Assembly: GCA_903867305.1 (NCBI GenBank)
Contig: CAIPQU010000156.1
Coordinates: forward strand, 21,693-85,692
Source of the DNA: an uncultured beta proteobacterium
GTDB taxonomy: Bacteria; Pseudomonadota; Gammaproteobacteria; Burkholderiales; Burkholderiaceae
Direction of reading: 5' to 3'
DNA: 64,000 nt
Both the position numbers and the translations under genes were made by a program. This document shows, in pieces, positions 36,461 to 43,964 of the stretch (position 1 is the stretch's first letter; each line of letters begins with the position of its first letter). Below the pieces are notes generated by a model. That model had not been told where the DNA came from. It ran no database searches and worked only from the letters and a program-made list of their open reading frames with translations.

Positions 36461-37339
36461 ATGGATATATCTTTCGATTTACTATTTAATGCAATTATTT
36501 CTGGGCTTTTGCTTGGAGGCTTTTATGCCGCCATGAGTCTGGGTATTTCAATTTCATTTGGCATGTTAGACATTGTCAATATTGCCCATCCAGTGGTCAT
36601 TATGTTGGGTGCTTATGTTGCCTGGTGGCTCAATGAAAGCTTTGGAATTGATCCGATCTTGTCAGCATTATTGATGGCACCATTTTTCTTTATTTTGGGG
36701 CTCGTTATTTATCGCGTTTATTATGATCGATTTGAAAAAACTGCAGGCGGCGACTCTCTCAGAGGTTTGGCTTTTTTCTTCGGTATTTTGTTTATTCTAG
36801 AAATGGTCTTGTTGTTGTTATTTGGCGTTGATTACCGTAACGTGAATACCATCTATACAGATGCTACCTTGAATCTAGGTATTGTGAATTTGCCATATCG
36901 TTTATTGATTCCTTGTGTTTTATCGATAGTTTTACTCTTGTTAATTCGTCAGTTTTTCAAATCGACCTATTTTGGACGCGCAGTTAGTGCTGTAGCTCAA
37001 GATCCCTTGGCCCTGCAATTAATGGGCGTTAATCCAGTCAAAATTAAAGGTTATGCATTTGGTTTATCGCTCTTAATCGCAGGGTTTAGTGGTGCGATGT
37101 TAATTATTATCCAGAGTGTTCAGCCTGCTGCTGGAAGAGACTATATTGGTTTGGTTTTTGCTGTATGCGTTTTAGGTGGGATGGGTAATCTCATGGGGAC
37201 TTTATTTGCAGCAATGATTTTGGGAGTGGCGGAGAGTATGACGGCTACTTTTGCTGGTCCTTCATGGTCGCCAGCAGTATCTTTTGGTTTATTACTATTA
37301 ACTTTAGCATTTCGACCACAAGGTATATTCGGAAAATGA
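36461..37339 (+). CDS. Branched-chain amino-acid-type ABC transporter permease LivH
   Basis: A 292-residue membrane protein with about eight hydrophobic segments. The opening FNAIISGLLLGGFYAAMSLGISISFGMLDIVNIAHP is the LivH signature, and FGRAVSAVAQDPLALQLMGVNPVKIKGYAFGLSLLIAGFSGAM contains the coupling region. It forms half of the channel. The stop overlaps the next start by four bases (ATGA). Confidence 0.93.
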   Translation: MDISFDLLFNAIISGLLLGGFYAAMSLGISISFGMLDIVNIAHPVVIMLGAYVAWWLNESFGIDPILSALLMAPFFFILGLVIYRVYYDRFEKTAGGDSLRGLAFFFGILFILEMVLLLLFGVDYRNVNTIYTDATLNLGIVNLPYRLLIPCVLSIVLLLLIRQFFKSTYFGRAVSAVAQDPLALQLMGVNPVKIKGYAFGLSLLIAGFSGAMLIIIQSVQPAAGRDYIGLVFAVCVLGGMGNLMGTLFAAMILGVAESMTATFAGPSWSPAVSFGLLLLTLAFRPQGIFGK

Positions 37340-38265
37340 AATCCAATCGCGCTTTTTATATTGGTGTGGTACTCATTACCATCCTGATGGGATCCTTACC
37401 TTTTTGGGTGACATCTGAATATTTCTTCTTCGCTGCATATACCGTTTTACAATTCGTGATTTTAGCTACTGCCTGGAATATTTTGGGTGGTTATGCTGGT
37501 TACGTCAATTTTGGTACGGCTGCTTTTTTTGCGATTGGTGCTTATTCGACAGTTGTTGGATATAAATTAGGTTGGCATCAAGGTTTTAATATTATTTTTG
37601 GCACCTTCATGGCTGGCTTGATTGGGCTAGGAATGGGATATCTGACCTTAAGGTTAAAGGGTGTTTTCTTTTCTATTGCAACTTTAGCCTTATCGGTTGT
37701 TCTTAATACCATCGTGACAAATACACCATTTTTAGGTGGTGCTCGAGGTGTTTACGTGATTGTTCCGCGAGAATCACCAATTGGTGTTGGCCAATATATT
37801 CACTGGTTATTTTTCTTGATTTTAGCAATGGCGATATTTTCAGTCGTGGTTGCCCGAGCGGTTGAAAAATCGTCACTAGGTCAGGGGTTGATGGCGATCC
37901 GTGATGATGAATTAGCTGCAGAAGGTTTAGGTGTTCCGACCTTGAGGCTCAAGCTCATTGCTACAACGATTAGTGGTGCGTTGATGGGTTTAGCTGGTAC
38001 AACTTTCCCATATTTAATTACCTATATGGAACCGACCGCGACATTTAATTTGTCGTTCGCAGTCAATAGTATTGCAATGCCCATTGTGGGAGGTTTAGGG
38101 TCTTGGTTAGGTCCATTGATTGGCGCATTACTGTTAGGTACTATCCAGCAAGTAGCTTCGGTTACACTTTCGGCAACATGGAATTTATTGATTGTTGGTG
38201 CCGTATTGGTTTTCTTTGTAACTCTTGCACCTAATGGTTTGTTGGGTATTTTTAAGAAGAAATAA
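37336..38265 (+). CDS. Branched-chain amino-acid-type ABC transporter permease LivM
   Basis: A 309-residue membrane protein. Family features are ATAWNILGGYAGYVNFGTAAFFAIGAYS, GVFFSIATLALSVVLNTIV, SSLGQGLMAIRDDELAAEGLGV and GGLGSWLGPLIGALLLG. The frame is open further upstream to a start at 37264 inside livH, but the ATG at 37336, overlapping the livH stop, gives the normal LivM N-terminus. It pairs with LivH. Confidence 0.93.
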   Translation: MKSNRAFYIGVVLITILMGSLPFWVTSEYFFFAAYTVLQFVILATAWNILGGYAGYVNFGTAAFFAIGAYSTVVGYKLGWHQGFNIIFGTFMAGLIGLGMGYLTLRLKGVFFSIATLALSVVLNTIVTNTPFLGGARGVYVIVPRESPIGVGQYIHWLFFLILAMAIFSVVVARAVEKSSLGQGLMAIRDDELAAEGLGVPTLRLKLIATTISGALMGLAGTTFPYLITYMEPTATFNLSFAVNSIAMPIVGGLGSWLGPLIGALLLGTIQQVASVTLSATWNLLIVGAVLVFFVTLAPNGLLGIFKKK

Positions 38266-38268
38266 CTT

Positions 38269-39012
38269 ATGGATCAACATCAAGAACCTCTCGTGAAAGC
38301 TTCTGGTATCGTCAAGAAATTTGGTGGTTTTACGGCATTAAATCAAGTAGATTTAGTGATTCATCCAGGTGAGCGTTTAGGTCTAATTGGTCCAAATGGA
38401 TCGGGTAAAAGTACGCTCGTTAATTGTATTTCTGGCATGCTTAAAATTGATGGTGGAGCGGTCTATTTGCAAGGTAAAGATATCTCACAATTAGCTCCTC
38501 ATGCGCGTGTGCATGCCGGTATTGCTAGAAGCTTTCAAATTCCTAAGCCATTTAAATCGATGACTGTCATTGAAAATATTAAGGTGGTCATTAATTTTTC
38601 AGGTACGATGCGTGCAGAAATCACTGAACAAAGATCCCATGATGAACAAGCTTTGAAAATTATTCAAAGTGTTGGTCTTATGAATAAAGCAGATGCAATT
38701 TCGTCGAGTTTGACTCAAGTTGAATTACGCAAATTAGAGCTGGCTAGAGCGATGTCCGCGAACCCACAGCTCTTAATTGCAGACGAGGCCCTAGCAGGAC
38801 TTTCTGGAGCCGAAGTTGATGAAATTTTAGAGTTAATCATGGGCATGAAAGAAAAAGGTATTTCGGTGCTGATGATTGAACATATCATGAGTGCGGTGAT
38901 GCAATTTTCCGAGCGTTTAATGGTCTTGGTAGCGGGGACCAAAGTAGCAGATGGTGATCCGCAAGAAGTTATTAGTAATCCAGAAGTGATTAAGGCATAT
39001 CTTGGCGAATAA
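38269..39012 (+). CDS. Branched-chain amino-acid-type ABC transporter ATPase LivG
   Basis: A 247-residue ATPase: Walker A GPNGSGKST, Q-loop GIARSFQIPKPFKSMTVIENI, Walker B LLIADEALAGL and H-loop MIEH. The signature motif is the divergent LTQVELRKLELARAM instead of LSGGQ, resembling the subgroup of LivG proteins that carry LTLxxRKRLEL. It energises uptake with LivF. Its last codons overlap the livF start. Confidence 0.92.
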   Translation: MDQHQEPLVKASGIVKKFGGFTALNQVDLVIHPGERLGLIGPNGSGKSTLVNCISGMLKIDGGAVYLQGKDISQLAPHARVHAGIARSFQIPKPFKSMTVIENIKVVINFSGTMRAEITEQRSHDEQALKIIQSVGLMNKADAISSSLTQVELRKLELARAMSANPQLLIADEALAGLSGAEVDEILELIMGMKEKGISVLMIEHIMSAVMQFSERLMVLVAGTKVADGDPQEVISNPEVIKAYLGE

Positions 39013-39730
39013 AATTATTCTTAAAGACATTCAAGCTGCATACGGTTCTGTGCAGGTTCTTCATGGTATCTCTATGGAGGTGGGGAATGGCGAAACGGTT
39101 GCTTTGCTTGGTACTAATGGCAATGGGAAGTCTACGCTAATTAAGTGCGTTGCTGGTCTTGTGAAAACAACCTCAGGTATTGCCCAGGTTGTCATTGATG
39201 ATCAGGTCCATGACTTAAGTAAGCTTACGCCAGAAGCGATTGTGAACCTTGGCGTGGCGATGGTGCCCGAGGGAAGAAGACTATTTCCACTACTCACGGT
39301 AAAAGAAAATCTCTTACTTGGTGCTTCTAGGCCCTTAGCGCGCGCTCATGTGGAAAGTAATTTAGATTATTGCTTTGGTGTATTTCCAAAACTCAAAGAA
39401 CGTGCTAATCAACGTGCTGGAAGTATGAGTGGGGGGGAACAGCAGATGGTCGCTTTGGCTCGCGCCTTAATGACGATGCCCAAAATCTTACTCATTGATG
39501 AACCTTCTGTTGGTCTAGCGCCAATTATTGTGAAACAAATGATTGAAAAAATTGCTGAGTTAAAAACAGAAAAAGGTTTAACGGTTTTAATGGCGGAACA
39601 AAATTTCACACAAGCAATGAGAATTGCAGATCGCGGATATGTTATTGTCCATGGAGAAATTAAGATTGAAGGAAGTGCTGCAGAGCTTGCAAGTAATGAT
39701 GTTGTGCGTCAGTTATATATGGGTGTTTAA
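39002..39730 (+). CDS. Branched-chain amino-acid-type ABC transporter ATPase LivF (TTG start)
   Basis: A 242-residue ATPase with Walker A GTNGNGKST, signature MSGGEQQMVALARAL, Walker B ILLIDEPSVGLAP and the LivF-typical VPEGRRLFPLLTVKENLLLGA. The best start is a TTG at 39002, with AAGG 6 bases upstream inside livG; no ATG occurs before residue 21, which is already inside the conserved domain. It is the last transporter gene. The deacetylase-fold gene follows after 14 bases. Confidence 0.92.
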   Translation: MANKIILKDIQAAYGSVQVLHGISMEVGNGETVALLGTNGNGKSTLIKCVAGLVKTTSGIAQVVIDDQVHDLSKLTPEAIVNLGVAMVPEGRRLFPLLTVKENLLLGASRPLARAHVESNLDYCFGVFPKLKERANQRAGSMSGGEQQMVALARALMTMPKILLIDEPSVGLAPIIVKQMIEKIAELKTEKGLTVLMAEQNFTQAMRIADRGYVIVHGEIKIEGSAAELASNDVVRQLYMGV

Positions 39731-39744
39731 TTGAAGGATTTATT

Positions 39745-40641
39745 GTGAAATATTCTTTGCCAAGTGATCGTGTTCCGTTTGAGCCCATTGTGGATCGTCC
39801 AATGTGGCATTTGCCCAATGGTAATAACTTATTAGTTTGGATTATTGTGAACGTTGAGCACTGGTCGATGGCCAATGCGATGCCACGGATGGTGCTTAGC
39901 CCTCCAATGGGGCAACCTTTATTGCCTGACGTCCCTAATTGGTCTTGGCATGAATATGGGATGCGAGTTGGATTTTGGCGCATTTTTGATGCATTAGTCA
40001 ATCGCAATATTGTGCCGACTTTGGCGACCAACGGAATTGTTTGTGAGTCCTACCCGCGGGTAGTTGAATCTACACTCAAGTATGGTTGGGAAATGATGGG
40101 GCATTCCTATGTTCAGGGACCAATGCATAAACTCCCTGATCAATTGGAGGCTATTGAAAAGACAATCTATACGATTAAAAACTTCACTGGCCAGGATCCC
40201 ATTGGTTGGGAAAGCCCCGGCCTTACAGAATCAGAAGTGACGATCGATCATTTGTCTAAAGCAGGGATTCAGTATGTAGCTGATTGGCCCTTAGATGATC
40301 AACCGACATGGATTGAAGCATCGCCAAAGCCGGTCTTATCCGTACCTTATACCGTAGAAACAAACGATATTCCGATGATGCTTTTGCAACAACATCGTGG
40401 TGAAGAGATGTTGCTGCGTGGTAAGGAGCAATTTGACCGACTATTATTTGATAGTCATACGATTCCGCGTGTGATGGCAATCAGCGTGCACCCGTATATT
40501 ACTGGAGCCCCCCATCGGATTGGTTATTTTGAGCAATTATTGGATTATATTCAATCGAAAAAAGGTGTTTCGATACGAACGGGTGAACAGATTAATGATT
40601 TGTATCGTGCGCAATTTCCTGCGCCAATCAGCAAGAAATAA
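39745..40641 (+). CDS. Polysaccharide-deacetylase-fold hydrolase (PuuE-like, GTG start)
   Basis: A 298-residue carbohydrate-esterase-4-fold protein. The barrel is recognisable from IIVNVEHW, GFWRIFDALVNRNIVPTLATNGIVCESYPRVVESTLKYGWEMMGHSY and IGWESPGLTESEVTIDHLSKAGIQYVADW. Relatives in this subgroup include PuuE-type allantoinases and deformylase- or amidase-like enzymes, not cell-wall enzymes, and no signal peptide is present. A GTG at 39745 with GAAGGA upstream is the start. Coupled to the importer genes, it probably hydrolyses an amide or imide derived from the imported compound. The substrate is unknown. Confidence 0.8.
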   Translation: MKYSLPSDRVPFEPIVDRPMWHLPNGNNLLVWIIVNVEHWSMANAMPRMVLSPPMGQPLLPDVPNWSWHEYGMRVGFWRIFDALVNRNIVPTLATNGIVCESYPRVVESTLKYGWEMMGHSYVQGPMHKLPDQLEAIEKTIYTIKNFTGQDPIGWESPGLTESEVTIDHLSKAGIQYVADWPLDDQPTWIEASPKPVLSVPYTVETNDIPMMLLQQHRGEEMLLRGKEQFDRLLFDSHTIPRVMAISVHPYITGAPHRIGYFEQLLDYIQSKKGVSIRTGEQINDLYRAQFPAPISKK

Positions 40642-40680
40642 TAACAATAAATAAAAAAAGCAGTCGCTACATCGCTGTGG

Positions 40681-40708
40681 ACCGCATCATTGATGCGGTT
40701 TTTTTTTA
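40681..40708 (+). terminator. Rho-independent terminator after the importer operon
   Basis: A perfect 8-bp stem (ACCGCATC at 40681-40688, GATGCGGT at 40692-40699) with a 3-base loop runs into nine Ts. Its end overlaps the stop codon of the convergent monooxygenase gene. Confidence 0.93.
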
Positions 40709-41938
40709 GATATTTTCAGGAATGAGGGCGTCACTCATAATGATGTCAGAAATATCAACAGCCGTTTCGCGCATCACCCGCTGTGCTATCCCTGTATGGT
40801 TATTTTTCAGCTCTTCCTGACCTTGCGCAGTCATATATTTACCAAGGTATTGGGCTCTTGCAATGACACGTTGTCCAGGAATCAGCCGTTCATCTTGATA
40901 GTGTTCTAAAGCTGTGGCAGTTGCTCCAAACTTAATGATATTACTCAGAATTGATAGGGCATCTTCTGCCGCTTTGGATACTCCCATCCCCACGTGGGGG
41001 CGGGCAACAAAACTAGCGTCTCCCATGAGTGCGACACGTCCAAAAGCTACTCTTTCTGAAAATACATCATAGATAGGTTGAAAAAATACCATTCCGGTTT
41101 TTTCAAGCACCTCAGCAAATTGTGGAGCCAAGTTTCTTTTTGATGCTTCACGAACTGCAGCAATATGGCGCCAATTTACCTGGACTGGTGATATACCTTG
41201 TGGGTGAAATACCCCATCAGCATCCGTTAGTAGATCTTTTAGGACCGTGTTTTCCGGAGCTTGGCGATACCAAACAAAGTTATAGCGACGTTGCCCAACT
41301 TGCAAATTATTATTATTTCCAGCGACTGGATAACCCAGCATTTGTTCGCCTTCAGGCAATCCAAAGCCAAAGTAATTGAACAGAGTGTCACGCATGTGCT
41401 GACTTAAAGCACTTTCTTCACATACACCTCGCCAAGCAACATAGCCAGTGTATTCAGGCTTAATTTCTGGCGCCACAACATGACGGATTGCTGATCTAAG
41501 TCCATCTGAGGCGATCAATAATTCAGCTTGGTAACTACTGCCATCATCGCAATGAACTAAAACCTCATTTTGATCTTGACTAAATGAGACAACATTTTTA
41601 CCAGAATGATAGTTTTGAACAGGAAAGTTTTCTTTTAAGAGATGGTAGAGCTTTCCCCATGAGGTAAAGAGTTGCGGTAACTCCATATCGGCGATGAGAT
41701 GACCATTTTTGTCGAGTGTCACACGTCGATCGACCTGAATACCCAGATTTTGGTCAATCACAATTCCGACCATCTTCAGTGCTTTGATCAGAACGGGATG
41801 GGGAACAATGCCAGCACCCCGACCCTCCAAAGATCCAGAGACTTTTTCTAAAATATCTACTTCATGACCTTGACTACGTAATAAATTTGCAACGAGAAGG
41901 CCTCCAAGAGAACCTCCAACAACTAAAATCTTTGACAT
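40706..41938 (-). CDS. FAD-dependent aromatic monooxygenase, 2,6-dihydroxypyridine-hydroxylase-like
   Basis: A 410-residue flavoprotein hydroxylase. FAD motifs are ILVVGGSLGGLLVANLLRSQG with EGRGAGIVPHP, the DG motif in LLIASDGLRSAIR, and GRVALMGDASFVARPHVGMGVSKAAEDAL. The ARPHVG version of the last motif, together with YTGYVAWRGVCEE, resembles 2,6-dihydroxypyridine 3-hydroxylase more than salicylate hydroxylase. It would add one oxygen to a hydroxylated aromatic or heteroaromatic ring using NAD(P)H. It is 31 bases after the VOC gene on the same strand and next to a molybdenum hydroxylase, a pairing known from pyridine-ring degradation. Exact substrate unknown. Confidence 0.85.
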   Translation of the reverse strand: MSKILVVGGSLGGLLVANLLRSQGHEVDILEKVSGSLEGRGAGIVPHPVLIKALKMVGIVIDQNLGIQVDRRVTLDKNGHLIADMELPQLFTSWGKLYHLLKENFPVQNYHSGKNVVSFSQDQNEVLVHCDDGSSYQAELLIASDGLRSAIRHVVAPEIKPEYTGYVAWRGVCEESALSQHMRDTLFNYFGFGLPEGEQMLGYPVAGNNNNLQVGQRRYNFVWYRQAPENTVLKDLLTDADGVFHPQGISPVQVNWRHIAAVREASKRNLAPQFAEVLEKTGMVFFQPIYDVFSERVAFGRVALMGDASFVARPHVGMGVSKAAEDALSILSNIIKFGATATALEHYQDERLIPGQRVIARAQYLGKYMTAQGQEELKNNHTGIAQRVMRETAVDISDIIMSDALIPENI

Positions 41939-41969
41939 GTATTCAATCTAAAAAATAGGAAAATTAAAA

Positions 41970-42443
41970 CTAGGCAACTTGCTTCATTTTTTCATCAAGA
42001 TCCGTGCGCTCATGGGCCGGGTAATTCAGTTCAACCACAATTCCATTAGGGTCTTCTAAAAATACCTGATGAAGTCCAATGGTCGGCACGAGGCGTTCAC
42101 GAACGGGAACAGATAGTTTGGCTAAATGTTCCAGCATAGCTTCTAAACCAGTGGCAAAAAAGGCAATATGGTCAATTGCTCCAGTACCATGCAGGGTCGG
42201 CAGTTCACGATCTCCCAAGTATTGGATAAGGCCTTCTTTATCATTTGGGTCAATGCCCACAATATGGACCACGGCATTTAAGTAGACGGAGTGGTCTGAA
42301 TCTGATTTATATAGCCAGTAGCCTGGAAATGGAAAGTTTGGACGTGGTCCAGGGACTAAATCAAGTGTTTTCATAAAAAAATCCCGGGTTTTTTCAGCAT
42401 CAGGACTACGAATGGCTAAATGATTAATTACAAGTTCGCCCAT
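41970..42443 (-). CDS. VOC-family (glyoxalase/ring-cleavage-dioxygenase fold) protein
   Basis: A 157-residue vicinal-oxygen-chelate protein with two betaalphabetabetabeta modules. The likely metal ligands are His in INHLAIRSPD, His in AIDHIAFFATG and Glu in GIVVELNYP. One domain pair of this size fits a small dioxygenase, lyase or isomerase. As the first gene of a two-gene unit with the FAD monooxygenase, it may act on that enzyme's product. It diverges from the molybdenum hydroxylase genes. Confidence 0.82.
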   Translation of the reverse strand: MGELVINHLAIRSPDAEKTRDFFMKTLDLVPGPRPNFPFPGYWLYKSDSDHSVYLNAVVHIVGIDPNDKEGLIQYLGDRELPTLHGTGAIDHIAFFATGLEAMLEHLAKLSVPVRERLVPTIGLHQVFLEDPNGIVVELNYPAHERTDLDEKMKQVA

Positions 42444-42472
42444 TTCTTACTCTCCAAAAATTATTCTATGAA

Positions 42473-42486
42473 TATCAAGTTTGATA
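42473..42486. promoter_or_regulatory. Inverted repeat in the divergent VOC/coxM intergenic region
   Basis: TATCAA-GT-TTGATA is a 6+6 inverted repeat lying about 30 bases upstream of the minus-strand VOC gene and 100 bases upstream of the plus-strand FAD-subunit gene. It is a candidate operator for both directions. No regulator gene is adjacent. Confidence 0.35.
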
Positions 42487-42587
42487 ACTACATAGTTTAA
42501 ATAATAGCAGTATTATTGAGTAAAATAAAATTCATTAAAAATAGATAAATGGCGATTAAAGCCAATCAATGAAACAAGGAGACGCGC

Positions 42588-43466
42588 ATGAAAGCGGCTG
42601 AGTTTAATTATCAAAGAGCTAGATCTATTCAAGAGGTCATTGAACTCTTGGATCAATATGGTGACAATGCCAAATTGATGGCCGGTGGTCAAAGTTTATT
42701 GCCATCCCTCAATATGCGCTTGTCTAATCCAGAAATATTGATTGATTTACAAAGTGTTACCGAATTAAAAGGTATTTCGCAAGTCGGTCAGGTCATCAAA
42801 ATTGGTGCGATGACGACTCATACTGAGATTGAAAATTCAGCATTGATTCAGGAGCACCTTCCCATTCTGTCTGAGGCGGTACCACATATTGCACATCGCG
42901 CTATTCGTAATTTAGGTACTTGGGGTGGTTCCTGTGTCTATGGTGATCCTGCTGCGGAATGGCCAGCCTGCGCAGTCGCATTAAATGGCGTTATGGTTCT
43001 TCAGGGACCTAAAGGAGAGCGCCGCGTACTTGCCAAAGATTTTTTCTTGGATTTATATACAACGGCTCTAGAAACAAATGAAATATTAGTCGCCACCGAG
43101 TTTGATGTAAGTAAAACAACGCGCAAACATTATTTTGAAGAGCTCTCACGTCGTCATGGAGATTATGCTGTGACAGGGATAGTTGCGCAGGTCATCATCG
43201 ATCAAGATGTGATTGTGGATAGTCGGATTGTTTATTTTTCTGTCGCTTCAACACCTGCCATGGCTAGTGGTGTTCAAGCCTTAATAAAAGGTAAAAATAT
43301 TCACTCAATCGCCACTCCTGAAATCATCGCTCAAGCGACCCAATTGGTGAGATCCGAGATAGCGACATTAGCCGATTTAACCAATACTGCGCAAATGAAA
43401 ACTCATTTAGTTGGAGTTTTACTTGAGCGCGCGTTAAAGCACATCGCCAATTCATCAAGAAGGTAG
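42588..43466 (+). CDS. Molybdenum hydroxylase FAD-binding subunit (CoxM type)
   Basis: A 292-residue FAD subunit of the xanthine dehydrogenase/CO dehydrogenase family. FAD-binding segments are LMAGGQSLLPSLNMRL and the AIRNLGTWGGSCVYGDPAAEWPA loop; the CO-dehydrogenase-like C-terminal domain follows from about residue 180. Electrons from the molybdenum centre reach FAD through the iron-sulfur subunit. AAGGAG precedes the ATG. It is the first gene of a three-subunit operon; the 2Fe-2S gene follows after 5 bases. Confidence 0.93.
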   Translation: MKAAEFNYQRARSIQEVIELLDQYGDNAKLMAGGQSLLPSLNMRLSNPEILIDLQSVTELKGISQVGQVIKIGAMTTHTEIENSALIQEHLPILSEAVPHIAHRAIRNLGTWGGSCVYGDPAAEWPACAVALNGVMVLQGPKGERRVLAKDFFLDLYTTALETNEILVATEFDVSKTTRKHYFEELSRRHGDYAVTGIVAQVIIDQDVIVDSRIVYFSVASTPAMASGVQALIKGKNIHSIATPEIIAQATQLVRSEIATLADLTNTAQMKTHLVGVLLERALKHIANSSRR

Positions 43467-43471
43467 ACATT

Positions 43472-43954
43472 ATGAATACAACATCAATTTCGATGACCCT
43501 CAATGGGCAATTGATCCATGCTGAGGTTGAGCCAAGACAACATTTGGTGGACTTTATTCGCGAAGATCAACATCTGACAGGATCTCATTTGGGATGTGAG
43601 CAGGGTGCTTGCGGAGCTTGTACTGTCAAACTCAATGGTCAAATTGTCAGGGGTTGTTTAGTTTTAGCTGTACAAGCCAATGGCGCAGAGGTACAGACAA
43701 TTGAAGGATTAACTGCGGATGGAGTTTACAAAGATTTACAACAAGCTTTTTTACAGTTCAATGCTTTGCAATGTGGTTTTTGTACTTCTGGAATGTTGCT
43801 CGCTGCAGCTGAACTGATAGAAAACAAGCCACATGCCACTCGCTCAGAAATCAGAGAATGGATTTCTGGTAATTATTGTCGTTGCACTGGTTATCATGCC
43901 ATCGTCGATGCCATTGCTCACGTTCTTGAAGAACGTCAATCTCACGCCAAATAA
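43472..43954 (+). CDS. Molybdenum hydroxylase [2Fe-2S] subunit (CoxS type)
   Basis: A 160-residue ferredoxin-like subunit with both clusters. The N-terminal plant-type site has GCEQGACGACTV and a further Cys in RGCLVLAV. The C-terminal helical site has QCGFCTSGMLLAA and GNYCRCTGYHAIVDAI. It relays electrons between the molybdenum and FAD subunits. It is 10 bases before the large subunit gene. Confidence 0.95.
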   Translation: MNTTSISMTLNGQLIHAEVEPRQHLVDFIREDQHLTGSHLGCEQGACGACTVKLNGQIVRGCLVLAVQANGAEVQTIEGLTADGVYKDLQQAFLQFNALQCGFCTSGMLLAAAELIENKPHATRSEIREWISGNYCRCTGYHAIVDAIAHVLEERQSHAK

Positions 43955-43964
43955 GGAGTCAATC

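Noticed and set aside
37264..37335. Upstream extension of LivM into LivH
   Set aside because: The extra residues do not resemble LivM, and the ATGA overlap at 37336 is the usual permease arrangement.
43833..43964. Upstream extension of the molybdenum hydroxylase large subunit into the 2Fe-2S gene
   Set aside because: It overlaps a conserved [2Fe-2S] domain in another frame; TAAGGAG directly before the ATG at 43965 marks the real start.
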